64,000 nt of DNA from DASUAS01 sp963819475 (GCA_963819475.1 CAWFWE010000002.1:1116001-1180000), one strand, 5' to 3'; counted from the stretch's first letter, positions 1 to 10,342 are shown. Made by a program: numbers and translations. Notes: a model not told the origin generated them from the sequence alone.

Positions 1-1660
1 TGCGCACGCGGACCGTCAGCGTGACCGCGGGCCCGCTGACGATCTTCACCGGCAGCATCGTCACGGTCGGCGGTGACGCGTCGGGATGGTGGATGGCGTC
101 GTCGAGCCGCGGCTTGCTGGTGCGTTCGATGTAGGGAGTGCGGTCGGGGTAGTGGTCGATGAGCCGGAACGACTCCGCGCCCTTGTCGACCGCGTACAGC
201 ACGCGCCCGTCGAGATCGGGGCCGTTCTGCGAGAACGGGTTGAGGTGCAACAGGTACGGACCGGAGTCGCGGACGATCACCAGCGACTTGCCGGGCAGCG
301 AGTCGGGCGCGCGCTCCCACGGCACCTGGGCGTCGCTGAGCCGGTGGTTCATCGCCGACTTGTCGTAGAGGAACGGCACCGTCGCGACCGCCATCACGCA
401 CACGAGCCCGATCAGGAGCCCGCGGCGGTGCCGCCAGAGCGCGATGAGCGCGGTCGCGATGAAGAGGCACAACGGCACGAAGAGCGTGATGAAGTACACC
501 GGGCCGGAGAGGTAGGCGAACCCGCTGGCGAGCCGGCCGCCCCAGAAGAAGAAGTAGCCGGCCGGGAACACCAGCATCATCCCGAGGAGCAGCCACGTGG
601 TGCGATCACGCCGGCGGAGCCACAACCCGGCGGCAGCGGCCAGCAGCCCCACGTAGCTCCCCACCAGGAACTGCGGGACGTAGAACGCGTTGACCGCGGT
701 CCCGCGCACCGCCTGACCCGGGGTGAAGTGCATGCCGACGATGCGCGGCATGAGCTTGCGGTACCCGAACCCGAAGGTGTCGAGCGGTTCCTTGGCCGTG
801 AACGGGAACTGCGTGAACGAGCCGGTCACGATCCGGTTGTGCACCAGCTGCATGATCAGGAACGGCACGAACCCGACGAACACGAGCACGACGGCGCGGA
901 GCTGACGGTTCCACTCCCGCCAGGTGGTGAAGATCGCGTACCCTCCCATGGCGACGGCCCACAGCACGGCGTCGAACGGACGGGTGACGAACACGACGCC
1001 GAGCACCACGCCGGACGCGACCAGGAGCCACGAGGACCGGCGCCGCACCCCGGCGAGCAGCGCGGCCCCGAACAGCAGACCGACCCCGAGCGTGAACAGG
1101 TAGCCGAGATACACCCCGCTCTGGGTGATGACCATCGGGCAGGCCACGACCAGCGCGGTGGTCACGAGGGACAGCACGTGGTCGCGGGTGACCTCACGGG
1201 TGAACGCGTACGTGCCGATCACCGCGAGGAGGGTCCCCCACACGATCGACGCCGCCGGCGAGCCGAAGAGCACGTCGGCCACGAGCATCATGCCGGGCCA
1301 GCCGAGGGTGTACTGCGAGAAGAACTGACCGTGGGTGACACCGGTCAGCCAGGGTTGGAAGAACTCGGGCAGGCCGCCCGTGGTGCTGAGCAGATCGCCC
1401 GCCCGGAGGCCCTGCACCTGCCACAGGTAGGTCGACTCGTCGCGGTTCCACGACAGGGCGGGATAGATCACGTGGCGGACGACCACCGAGAGGACGCCCG
1501 CGCCCACGAGCAGCAGGAGGAGCAGCCAGTACCGGGAGATCCAGGCGGTCAGGCGCGACCGCTCCTGCGGCACCGGCGCCGCGGATCCGGCAGGAGCGTC
1601 CGCGGCCGCGTCGAAGTCGGTCTCGATTCGCCCCACTGCCTCCAGTGTACCGGCGACCAC
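1..1660 (-). CDS. GT-C fold membrane glycosyltransferase (GT39/ArnT-like), C-terminus cut by window edge
   Basis: Reading the complement from about 1660 to the window edge gives one uninterrupted hydrophobic frame. After a polar N-terminus comes a first membrane segment (WLLLLLLVGAGVLSVVV), then an extracytoplasmic loop with SWNRDESTYLWQ. The Asp-Glu pair after the first membrane helix is typical of GT-C transferases that use polyprenyl-phosphate sugars. About nine further membrane segments follow, and a soluble C-terminal part reaches the edge (MLPVKIVSGPAVTLTV). The start is uncertain: GTG 1660, GTG 1636 and ATG 1711 are all in frame, and none has a well spaced ribosome binding site. It lies head to head with the arabinofuranosyltransferase gene at 1721, which supports a role in cell-envelope glycan assembly. 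Donor and acceptor cannot be read from the sequence. Confidence 0.75.
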   Translation of the reverse strand, partial: MVAGTLEAVGRIETDFDAAADAPAGSAAPVPQERSRLTAWISRYWLLLLLLVGAGVLSVVVRHVIYPALSWNRDESTYLWQVQGLRAGDLLSTTGGLPEFFQPWLTGVTHGQFFSQYTLGWPGMMLVADVLFGSPAASIVWGTLLAVIGTYAFTREVTRDHVLSLVTTALVVACPMVITQSGVYLGYLFTLGVGLLFGAALLAGVRRRSSWLLVASGVVLGVVFVTRPFDAVLWAVAMGGYAIFTTWREWNRQLRAVVLVFVGFVPFLIMQLVHNRIVTGSFTQFPFTAKEPLDTFGFGYRKLMPRIVGMHFTPGQAVRGTAVNAFYVPQFLVGSYVGLLAAAAGLWLRRRDRTTWLLLGMMLVFPAGYFFFWGGRLASGFAYLSGPVYFITLFVPLCLFIATALIALWRHRRGLLIGLVCVMAVATVPFLYDKSAMNHRLSDAQVPWERAPDSLPGKSLVIVRDSGPYLLHLNPFSQNGPDLDGRVLYAVDKGAESFRLIDHYPDRTPYIERTSKPRLDDAIHHPDASPPTVTMLPVKIVSGPAVTLTVRVR

Positions 1661-1705
1661 TCGCGAACCGGGGTTCGGTGCGGCGGTCGGCGGGTGGTTC
1701 CGGCG

Positions 1706-1711
1706 TAGCAT
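1706..1711 (+). promoter_or_regulatory. Candidate -10 box TAGCAT, near-leaderless promoter of the first aftD-like gene
   Basis: TAGCAT lies 9 nt upstream of the ATG at 1721 and no Shine-Dalgarno sequence intervenes. The second aftD-like gene has the same hexamer at the same 9-nt distance (18899-18904, minus strand), which makes a chance match less likely. Confidence 0.4.
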
Positions 1712-1720
1712 CCGTCACCC

Positions 1721-4700
1721 ATGAAGCTGGCGGACGCTCCCACGACGCACGCCGTCGGGGCGCCCCCGCAGCGCCGTGAGCGCCACCACCGGCTCGAGCT
1801 CGTCGCCTTCGCGCTCCTCGCCTACGTGCCCTTCCTGGTGTCGTCGCCCGGTCGCGTCACCGCCGACACGAAGCAGTACCTCTACCTCGATCCCGACCGC
1901 CTGTTGTCGCGCGCCGCGTACCTCTGGGACTCGCACATCGGGTTCGGCACCGTCTCCCACCAGATCATCGGCTACCTGTTCCCGATGGGGCCGTTCTTCT
2001 GGCTCACCGACCACGTCGGGATGCCCGAGTGGGTCGCGCAACGCCTGTGGCTCGGCTCGATCTCGCTCGCCGCCGCTCTCGGCGCCCGCTGGCTGTTCCG
2101 CATGCTCGGCGTCTCGCGCGGCGGGGCGATCGCCGGCGCGCTCGTCTACATGCTCACGCCCTACCAGCTCGCGTTCACGGCCCGGATCTCCGTCCTGCTC
2201 CTGGCGTGGGCCGGGTTGCCGTGGCTGGTGGGCCTGGCGATGCGGGCAGTGCGCCGGGGCGGCTGGCGCGACCCGGCGTTGTTCGCGCTGGTGATCCTGA
2301 CCATCGGCACCGTCAACGCGAGCTCGCTGGTCTTCGTGTGCATCGGTCCCGCCCTGTGGCTCCTCGTCGACGCGTGCCGTGGACGCGACGCGGTCGGTCC
2401 GGTCGTGCGAGCGGCCGCGCGGATCGCGGTGTTGAGCCTGGGCGTGTCGCTGTGGTGGATCGTCGGCCTCCGCATGCAGGGCGCGTACGGGCTGCCCATC
2501 CTCCAGCTCACGGAGAGCGTCCGGACCGTCGCCGCCGACTCCTCCCCCACCGACATCCTCCGCGGCATCGGCAACTGGTTCTTCTACGGCAAGGACCGGC
2601 TGGGCTACTCGATCGACCAGGCCGCGGCGTACGCCAACAACGTCGGGCTGCAGGTCGTGACCTTCGCCATCCCGGTGGTCGCGCTGGCGCTGGCCGCGAT
2701 CACGCGGTGGCGCCACCGCGCCTACTTCGTGCTCCTCCTCGTGGTCGGCGCGATCGTCTCGATCGGAGCCTGGCCCTACGACGACCCGAGCCCGTACGGT
2801 GCGCTCTTCAAGTGGTTCGCCGGCGACACCGCGGCCGGACTGGCGCTGCGCAACACGCCGCGCGCGGTGCCCCTGCTGGTCCTGGGCCTCGCCGGCCTCG
2901 TCGCCGCCGGCGTCAGCGCGCTGGCCCCCCGCTTGGGTTCGTCGTGGCCGCCGGTGCTGGTGGGCGTGCTCGCGCTCGCGGCCTTGGCTCCGGTGCTGAC
3001 CAACGGCTTCCTCTCACGCAATCTCGACCGGCCCGAGGACGTGCCGCAGTACTGGAAGGACGCCATCGCCGCGCTGAGCCGCGAGGGCACCTCGACCCGG
3101 ATCCTCGAGATCCCCGGCACCGACTTCTCGGCCTACCGCTGGGGCGACACCATCGAGCCGATCACGCCCGGGCTGACCGACCGGCCGTACGTCGCGCGCG
3201 AGACCCTGCCGTCGGGCTCGGCGCCCTCGGTGAACCTGCTCGTCGCGCTCGACCACCGGCTCCAGGACGGCACCTTCGAGCCCGCCGCGCTCGCCGCGTA
3301 CGCCGCGGCTCGCCAACATCGGCACCGTCGCGTTGCGCTCCGACCTCCAGTACGAGCGCTTCGACACGCCTCGGCCGCGCTTGCTCTGGCAACAGCTCGT
3401 CGACCCGCTCCCGAAGGGCCTCGACGCGCCGCGCGGGTTCGGCCCCCGTACTCCGAACCGCGCCCGGCCACCGGTGTCGGCCATCGACTCGACCGAGCTG
3501 GCGATCCCGGTCGACGCCGCCAACCCGCCCCCGGTCGCACTCTTCGACGTGAAGGACGCGATCCCGATCGTCCACAGCGCGCCGACCACACAACCCGTGC
3601 TCCTCGCCGGCGACGCCGAGGGCATCGTCGACGCGGCCGCCGCCGGACTGCTCGACGGTCGTTCGCTGGTGCTCGAGACCGGTGCGCTCGACCGGAAGGC
3701 GTTGCGCACCCAGCTGCGGCAGGGGGCCGACCTGGTGCTCACCGACTCCAACCGGCGCCGCAACCAGCAGTTCTTCGCCGGTGTGCGCGACAACAGCGGG
3801 TACACCGAGCGCGCGGGTCAGGACTCCTCCACCGACGAGTTCCGGTTCGACCCGTTCCCGCAGTCGGGCGACGACGGCCGCACCGTCGTGGAGCAGCACG
3901 GCGGCACGGTCGACGGCACCGACTACGTGACGCCGAGCGACCGGCCGTCACAGGCGGTCGACGGCGACCCGCGCACCGCGTGGCTGGTCGACGGGAAGGA
4001 CGTCGTCGGTCAGCACGTCGTCATCACCGCCGGCCACCCGCAGACGATCGACCACATCACCCTCGCCCAGTGGCCGGTCAACCCGACGGACCAGTCGATC
4101 GCGCAGGTGACGCTGACGTTCGACCAGGGCGATCCGGTGACGGTCCCGCTGGACGCGTCGTCCTTCACCGCCGCCGGCCAGACGATCCCGGTCGCACCGC
4201 GGACCGCCACGCGCGTCGAGGTCGAGATCGCGGGCGTCAACCGGCCGTTCCCGAAGAGCCTCAACCCCATCGGCTTCACCGAGATCGGCTTCGGCGACAC
4301 CCGCGTCACCGAGACCGTGCGCCTGCCCGTGACCATGGCCAAGGATGTGGGCCAGGCGGCCGACGGCCACCGGCTCGACGTCGTGCTGAGCCGGCTGCGC
4401 AACGACCCGTCCCGACGCCTCGACGAGGAGCTGACCCTCGACCGGCGCTTCGTCCTGCCCGACGCCCGGTCGTTCCTGCTCTCGGGGACCGCCCGCATCG
4501 AGCCGAGCGCGCCGGACCCGGTGATCGACAGCGCGATGGGGACGACCGCGCCGGGCACGCAGTACACGTCGTCGTCGCACCTGAAGGGCGACGCGGAGGC
4601 GCGCGCGTCGCGCGCCTTCGACCACGACCCGAAGACGGCGTGGACCGGAACGGTCGGGAACCTGGGCGTCGCGTGGCTCGACGTGTCGATGCCGACCGCT

Positions 4701-5942
4701 CACACCGTCGACCGGCTGCGGCTCACCATGGCCGCCGACCGCAAGCACTCGATCCCGAGCCAGATCACGATCTTCGCCGACGGTCAACCGGTGCGCACCC
4801 TGCCCGTCCCGCGCGTCACCCGGGGCGTGCGTGACGGCACCGAACGCACCGTCGAGATGCACTTCGACCCGGTGACCGGCAAGGACCTGCGCATCCAGGT
4901 CGACGCCTACCGACCGGAGCTGGTCCCGACCGGGCCCGAGTCGGGACCGGCGCTGATGCCGGTGTCGATCATCGCGGCCGACATGCCCGGGATCCCCGTC
5001 CCGGCTGCGCCGGCGACCATCGACTCGGGGTGCCGCAGCGATCTCGTCACCGTGGACGGCGCGCCCTTCCCCGTCTCGGTGGTGGGGCCCAGCCGCGACG
5101 CCCGCCGCGGGCTCGACCTCGAGCCGTGTGCCCCCAGCGTGGCGCTCGGCGCCGGTTCACACACCCTGCAGACCGCGTCGGGCGCGGGCACCGGCTTCGC
5201 GGTCGACCGGGTGGTGCTGTCGTCCGACCGGGCGGGGAAGCCGGCGCCGGTCACGCCCGCGGGCGCGCCGATCAGCGACTCCGGCGCGCGCGTGCGGATC
5301 ACCAGCTCGAACGCCGACTCGTACCACCTGCGCGTGCGCACCGACGGCACGCCGTTCTGGCTGGTGCTCGGCGAGAGCCACAACGACGGCTGGGAGGCGA
5401 CGGTCGACGGCCATTCGCTCGGTTCGCCGCAACTCGTGAACGGGTTCGCCAACGGCTGGACGGTCCGGCCCGGTCACCCGGGGACGATCGACGTCGTGCT
5501 CCGTTGGACCCCGCAACGCACGGTGTGGATCGGCCTCGCGGTGTCGGTGGTCGCGGTGCTCGCATGCCTGGCCCTCGTGTTCGTGCGGCGCCGGTCGGTC
5601 GCGACGGTGCGCGGCCCGGAGCTGCTCGATCCACCGGTGGAGACATCACCGTTCCGGTACGAGAACCCGACGTTGTCGCTCGGCGGCATGCTCGGTGCCG
5701 CGGTCATCGCCGCGGTTCCCACCGCGCTCGTCTCGCGCTGGTGGATCGGCGTCATCGTGGGCGCGGCGGTGCTGGTGGCACCGCGGCTCACGCACGGTCG
5801 CCTGCTGTTCGCCGCGGGCGCACCGGTCGCGCTGGCGCTGGGTGCCCTCGTCGACCGCCCGGAATTGGGCTGGGTCGCGCTCGGCCTGCTCGTCGGCGAC
5901 CTCGTGACCGATTGGTGGCTCCGCCGCCGTCAGACCGGCTGA
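1721..5942 (+). CDS. aftD: AftD-like alpha-(1->3)-arabinofuranosyltransferase (DUF3367), interrupted by a 1-nt frameshift near 3305
   Basis: This membrane glycosyltransferase family adds arabinofuranose to envelope arabinan from decaprenyl-phosphoryl arabinose. The N-terminal half has about ten membrane segments and the conserved block ADTKQYLYLDPDRLL..WDSHIGFGT. The periplasmic part has two F5/8-type-C/discoidin-like modules (SQAVDGDPRTAW and SRAFDHDPKTAW), and membrane helices return at the C-terminus. The first frame runs to about 3304 (EPAALAAYA) and the protein resumes one base later at 3306 (RLANIGTVALRSDLQ). Removing one base at about 3305 gives a continuous protein of 1406 residues. 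That matches the intact 1488-residue paralogue at 14423-18889 block for block, so the frame change is a real lesion or a sequencing error, not a gene boundary. As written, the gene would make a truncated protein. Confidence 0.85.
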
Positions 5943-6012
5943 GCAACCGCGGTTGACACACCCACGAGCGGGCCACGCGCGCGAGCGCCTGCTGCGGCGC
6001 AGTAACCTCTTG

Positions 6013-6110
6013 CCACCGTTGCGCACGTCAGGGAAACGGGGATGCGGGGGCAGGCGCAGCGACCAGGGCACCGGACGGTGCCCGTCGTCGAATCTCGAAG
6101 GCAACGGTGG
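6013..6110 (+). promoter_or_regulatory. Structured 5' leader, possible c-di-AMP (ydaO-type) riboswitch
   Basis: CCACCGTTGC (6013-6022) is perfectly complementary to GCAACGGTGG (6101-6110), closing a domain of about 98 nt. Inside it, GGGCACCG (6066-6073) pairs with CGGTGCCC (6076-6083). The 5' part carries GGGAAACGGGGATGCGGGGG. The 3' part, CCCGTCGTCGAATCTCGAAGGC, resembles the CCCGTCAGCTAACCTCGTAGGC end of actinobacterial ydaO-type c-di-AMP riboswitches. The 3' strand of the closing helix includes the first possible start codon (GTG 6107) of the downstream lipoprotein gene, so folding could block initiation there. The stems are seen directly; the ligand class is a tentative recollection of the family consensus. 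Confidence 0.45.
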
Positions 6111-7747
6111 TGAGGGGTCAGCACACAAGCCACGTGCGGTCATGCCGCGCGCGCGGGCACCGGCCGCGGTTCGCAACCGTCGCACGAATCGTCGCCGTCG
6201 TGGCGGCGTGTTCCGTCGCGCTCGCGGGCTGCTTCGGCAACGGTCCCCACCGGGTGGGGAGCCCGCTGACATCGGAGCAGATGCCCCCGGGCCTCTGGCG
6301 CTCGCTCGGGGGCTCCGACTGCTCCTGGGCTCGCGTCGGCGGATCTCCCGCGCGGGTCCTCGGCACCAACTCACACGGCAACGGCCCGCAGTACGTGCAG
6401 ATCGACGGCTCCGACGCCGGGCTCGCGGTCGACAATTGCTTTCCGTTCTGGCAAGAGCCGGGAGCGTTCGGGCGTCCGCTCGCACAGCCCGGCCAACCGT
6501 TCGGCGACGGCGACTTCCTGCTCGGATACGAGATCGCAGCCGGGACCTACTCCGCGACGTTCCCACCGGGCCAGCGCTGCTCGTGGGCGGCGGTGCGCGG
6601 GTTCCACGGATTCGACCAGGGAAGCAACCTCGACGCCAATCGCAGTGGCTCGAGCACCAGCGGCTTCACGTCCGTGTTCATCAGCCCGTTCGACTACGGC
6701 TTCACCTCGCAGGGCTGCGGGCAGTGGCAACCCATGAACCTCCCGGCCGCGCCGAGTGGTGCCTCGACGACCGCGCTCCTCGTCGACGGGGAGGCCCAGG
6801 ACCTCCCGGACCCGTACGTACTGCGGATCGACGACCCCGCGCAGTGCCACGGCGCCCCCGCGCCCTGCTACTACACGTTCGCGACCGAATCGGGCTTCCT
6901 CGGTCTGATCAACGTCCCGGTGGTGCGGTCGTCGGATCTCGTCCACTGGACCTGGGCGGGACCCGTCAACGCCGAACTCCAGGGCACCTCGTCGGCACCT
7001 CCGGGCAAGGACGCGATGCCGGTCCTCGCGCCCTGGGTCCAATGGGCGGGGAACTGGGCGCCATCGGTGCTGGTCCGCCCGAACAACCCACCCGCGTCGC
7101 GCTACGTCATGTACTACACGGCGCGATCTCAGGATTCGTCGCAGTGGGGAGGCAAGGAGTGCGTCGGCGTCGCGACCTCGGCCGTGGTCGACGGACCCTA
7201 CGTCGACACCGCGGACGCTCCGCTCATCTGCGCAACCGCGGCCGGGGGCACGATCGACCCGAGTCCCTTCGTCGCCGCCGACGGATCGGTGTCGCTGCAG
7301 TACGTGGACAACAACGGGATCCATGCCCAGCGTCTCACCGCGGACGGCCTCGCGCTCGCGGGCGGCGAGCAGCTGCTGCTGCGCGCCGATGGTGGGTTCG
7401 CCTGGGAGGTGACGAGGATCGAGGGTCCGAGCATGATCAGCACGCCGGGCACGGGCATCCTGCTCTTCTATTCGGTGAACAACTTCACCTCGCCCGACTA
7501 CGCGGTGGGTGTCGCGCGGTGCGACACCCCACTCGGTCCGTGTCGCCGCATCTACTCCAGCCCCGTGCTCGCCAAGCGCGGAGCCATGCTCGGACCCGGG
7601 GGCCAGACACCGGTGCAACTCGCCGACGGCTCGTGGCGCCTCGCGTTCCACGCCTGGGACGACGTGGTCGGCTACGAGTCCGGCGGTGAGCGCACCCTGC
7701 ACCTGCTGCCGCTCACGTTCCCCGGTGGCAACCCGCAGGTGGGCTGA
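6107..7747 (+). CDS. Lipoprotein with GH43-like five-bladed propeller domain (arabinanase-like)
   Basis: The N-terminus is a lipoprotein signal with lipobox LAGC (Cys42 from the GTG at 6107), so the mature protein should be membrane-anchored outside the cell. Residues about 45-210 hold two related modules, each with a CSW motif and a closing Cys-x-x-W/F. Residues about 230-545 look like a GH43 propeller: D235 in DPYV, WAPS at 318, D384 in IDPSPF and E439 in EGPSM fit the base, pKa-modulating and acid positions of the family. GH43 enzymes cleave arabinan or xylan; the neighbouring arabinofuranosyltransferase genes make arabinan the likely substrate, perhaps for envelope remodelling. GTG 6134 is an alternative start that leaves the structured leader untranslated and gives a more usual 33-residue signal peptide. 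Confidence 0.7.
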   Translation: MVRGQHTSHVRSCRARGHRPRFATVARIVAVVAACSVALAGCFGNGPHRVGSPLTSEQMPPGLWRSLGGSDCSWARVGGSPARVLGTNSHGNGPQYVQIDGSDAGLAVDNCFPFWQEPGAFGRPLAQPGQPFGDGDFLLGYEIAAGTYSATFPPGQRCSWAAVRGFHGFDQGSNLDANRSGSSTSGFTSVFISPFDYGFTSQGCGQWQPMNLPAAPSGASTTALLVDGEAQDLPDPYVLRIDDPAQCHGAPAPCYYTFATESGFLGLINVPVVRSSDLVHWTWAGPVNAELQGTSSAPPGKDAMPVLAPWVQWAGNWAPSVLVRPNNPPASRYVMYYTARSQDSSQWGGKECVGVATSAVVDGPYVDTADAPLICATAAGGTIDPSPFVAADGSVSLQYVDNNGIHAQRLTADGLALAGGEQLLLRADGGFAWEVTRIEGPSMISTPGTGILLFYSVNNFTSPDYAVGVARCDTPLGPCRRIYSSPVLAKRGAMLGPGGQTPVQLADGSWRLAFHAWDDVVGYESGGERTLHLLPLTFPGGNPQVG

Positions 7748-7765
7748 TTCCGACCGGAGGATGCG

Positions 7766-8377
7766 TCAGGCGGAGACCGGCACGGCCTTCGCGTCGGTCG
7801 CGGCCTCGGCGCCCGCCTCGTGCCGGGCGTCGACCTGGTCGGGCGAGTACGGGATCACCGGCTCGTCGGTGCCGAACACCTCGAGCGTGTGGATGAAGCG
7901 GTGGAGGCCCATCGATCCCGCGCACGTGAACCCGAGCTCCACGATCTGCGCGGCGGTGAACACCTTCGCCAGCTCGCGGTAGAAGTCGGCGTCGATCGCG
8001 TGGTGGTCGGCCGACAGCAGGTCGATGAACGTGACCGCGAGCCGCTCCTGGTCGGTGAGGTCGCTCGAGCTCACGTCGAGCAGGCAGGCGACGTCCTCGT
8101 CGGTGATCGAGTCGTGCTTGCGCGACTGCATGCACGGCTGGCACTCGCCGAGCTGGGCGCTGCGGATGCGGATCAGCTCCAGGATCCGACCGCCGAGGAG
8201 TGAGCCGTCGCCGCGGAGGCGCCGGGTCTCGTCCATCGAGAGCAGCTGCCGGGTGTGATAGGCGAAGATCTGCAGCGGGATCGGCGTCGCGTACAGCCCC
8301 TCCTCGCAACCGCCTTCGATGACCATGCGGGACACGGGCGACAGCTCGTCGGTGGGGATCGGTTCGATGATCGGCAT
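7766..8377 (-). CDS. Carboxymuconolactone decarboxylase / AhpD-like family protein
   Basis: The alpha-helical protein of about 203 residues has the AhpD-type redox motif CQPCMQSRKH, a CxxC followed by a conserved His region. Members are peroxidase partners or lactone decarboxylases; the substrate cannot be told here. ATG 8377 is preferred over the longer ORF because a GAGG ribosome binding site precedes it and the extra 26 upstream residues look unconserved. It is transcribed away from the alpha-hydroxy-acid dehydrogenase gene at 8454 and shares its 76-bp intergenic region. Confidence 0.75.
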   Translation of the reverse strand: MPIIEPIPTDELSPVSRMVIEGGCEEGLYATPIPLQIFAYHTRQLLSMDETRRLRGDGSLLGGRILELIRIRSAQLGECQPCMQSRKHDSITDEDVACLLDVSSSDLTDQERLAVTFIDLLSADHHAIDADFYRELAKVFTAAQIVELGFTCAGSMGLHRFIHTLEVFGTDEPVIPYSPDQVDARHEAGAEAATDAKAVPVSA

Positions 8378-8453
8378 GGTGGCAACCTCTTCGTCGTCGG
8401 CCGCAGCAGACACTACGCGCGTTTGCACTCGGTACGAAAGGACGCTCCCAGCC

Positions 8454-9526
8454 ATGGACCAGCCATTGATCGACCTCGCCGACTACGAGGCCGCGGCGCG
8501 GGCGACGCTCGAGCCGTACGCGTGGGAGTACCTCGCGTGTGGAGCGGAACCAACATCACGCGGGAGCAGAACGTCGCCGCCTGGCAACGGTGGGTGCTCC
8601 TCCCCCACGTCCTGCGCGACATGTCCGACGTCGACCTCTCGACGACCGTGCTCGGCACCGACGTCGTGACGCCGATCCTCGTCGCGCCGACCGCGATGCA
8701 CCGGTTCTTCACCGACGACGGCGAGCTGGCGACGGCGCGGGCCGCGGCCGAGGTCGGCACGGTCTACGTGGTGTCGATGACGGCCACGACGTCGGTCGAG
8801 GACGTCGCCACGCACGCGCCGGACGGCCGGCACTGGGCACAGATGTACATGTTGCGCGACCGCGGCCGCACCCGGGCGCTCGCCGAACGCGTGCGGGCCA
8901 CGGGGTACCGCGCCATCGTGGCCTCGGTCGACGGCGCCGCGGTCGGGCGCGGGACCGCCAGCGCGTCGGCCGGTCGCCTCACCCCTCCACCCTGGGTGCG
9001 CTACCCGAACCTCGCGGTGGGCGACGACGCCGACAGCTCCGACATCATGGAGATGGTCACCGACTTCGACCCCTCGACCACGTTCGACGACCTGGCGCGG
9101 TTCGGCGAGTGGAGTGGTCTCCCGCTGGTCGTGAAGGGTCTGTTGCGCGGCGACGACGCGGCCCGTGCCGTGGACGCCGGCGCCTCGGCGATCGCGGTGT
9201 CGAACCACGGTGGCCGGGTGCTCGACGGCATCGCCGCGACCGCGGACGTGCTCGCCGACGTGGTCGACGCGGTCGCGGGGCGGGCCGAGGTCTACGTGGA
9301 CGGCGGGCTGCGCAGCGGGACCGATGTGGTGAAGGCTCTCGCCCTCGGGGCCCGCGCGGTGATGGTCGGGCGCCCGGTGCTGTGGGGGTTGGCCGTCGAC
9401 GGAGCGGCCGGCGCGGCGGCGGTCCTGCGGCTCCTGAACCTGCAGTTCGAGGCGGCGATGGCGTTCTGCGGCGTGCGCGACGTGGACGCGCTGGCCCGGG
9501 AGCTCGTGCGACCCGTGCCGTCGTGA
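8454..9526 (+). CDS. FMN-dependent alpha-hydroxy-acid dehydrogenase/oxidase, with a 1-nt frameshift near 8546
   Basis: This family (lactate oxidase, glycolate oxidase, mandelate dehydrogenase) oxidises 2-hydroxy acids with FMN in a TIM barrel. The N-terminus MDQPLIDLADYEAAAR..WEYLACGA is read from ATG 8454. The rest, GTNITREQNVAAWQRW onward, lies in another frame from about 8546; adding one G to the GG at 8546-8547 joins them exactly. Downstream motifs are intact: VVKGLL (flavin-contacting Lys), SNHGGR (active-site His and Arg) and the phosphate-binding YVDGGLRSGTDVVKAL..GARAVMVGRP. The repaired length of about 358 residues is normal for the family. It is followed 12 nt later by an SDR gene, probably one operon, in which a 2-hydroxy/2-oxo acid couple would be plausible. 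Confidence 0.8.
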
Positions 9527-9538
9527 TACGAACACCCG

Positions 9539-10342
9539 ATGGACCTCGGGCTCGACGGCAAGGTGGCGCTCGTCACCGGTTCGTACCGCGGGACGGGCGC
9601 CGGCATCGCACGCGTGCTCGCGGCCGAGGGCGCGACCGTGTTGGTGCACGGGCTCGAGCCCGGCCAGCCCGACGGGACCGTGCAGGCCATCACCGAGTCC
9701 GGGCACCGGTGCCGCCCGGTCGTGGGTGACCTGCGCACCGAGGCGGGCACCGCCAGGCTCGTCGCCGCGGTGCGGGACGCCATCGGCACCGTCGACATCG
9801 TGGTGAACAACTACGGGATCGCCGAGGGCAGCGACTGGGAGTCGTCCGACACCGCCAGCTGGCACGAGAGCTACGACACCAACGTGGTCACCGCGGTGCG
9901 CGTTACCCAGGCGTTCCTGCCCGACCTGCGGGCCGCGGGTTGGGGTCGGGTCGTGTTCGTCTCGACCGTCGGCGCCACCCGCCCGGGTGACCGGATCCCC
10001 GAGTACTACGCGGCGAAAGGTGCGCTCCCGTCGATGGCGGTCGGCCTGGCCAAGCACCTGGCCGGCACCGGCATCACGGTCAATTGCGTGAGCCCCGGCA
10101 TCATCGCCACGCCGGAGATCGTCGAGCGTTTCACCGAGCAGGCCCGCCGCGCCGGGCGAGGCACCGACTGGCCGAGCGTCGAGCAGCTGATCCTCGAGGG
10201 CCGCATGGCGAACCCGTCGGGCCGGGTCGCGACCCCCGAGGACGTCGGCCGCTTCGTCGCCTTCGTGGTCGGTGAGCCGGGGTGGCACCTCAACGGCGCG
10301 CACCTACGCTTCGACGGCGGCGCCGCCGACGCTGTCACCTGA
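9539..10342 (+). CDS. Short-chain dehydrogenase/reductase (SDR)
   Basis: Classical SDR of 267 residues with a Rossmann fold. The NAD(P)-binding motif is TGSYRGTGAG (a TGxxxGxG variant), NNYG is the structural motif, STVG supplies the catalytic Ser, and YYAAK holds the catalytic Tyr and Lys. The C-terminus ends with the usual GAHLRFDGG. It starts 12 nt after the flavin alpha-hydroxy-acid dehydrogenase gene and probably shares its mRNA. Its 3' end overlaps the convergent phosphotransferase gene by 8 nt. Substrate unknown. Confidence 0.85.
   Translation: MDLGLDGKVALVTGSYRGTGAGIARVLAAEGATVLVHGLEPGQPDGTVQAITESGHRCRPVVGDLRTEAGTARLVAAVRDAIGTVDIVVNNYGIAEGSDWESSDTASWHESYDTNVVTAVRVTQAFLPDLRAAGWGRVVFVSTVGATRPGDRIPEYYAAKGALPSMAVGLAKHLAGTGITVNCVSPGIIATPEIVERFTEQARRAGRGTDWPSVEQLILEGRMANPSGRVATPEDVGRFVAFVVGEPGWHLNGAHLRFDGGAADAVT

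Noticed and set aside
86..1708. Plus-strand open frame of 540 codons
   Set aside because: Arg/His/Glu/Pro-rich composition typical of antisense reading in high-GC DNA; the opposite strand encodes a coherent membrane protein.
5944..5955. Palindrome CAACCGCGGTTG overlapping a TTGACA box
   Set aside because: No -10 element at a suitable distance and no regulator nearby; too short to claim an operator.
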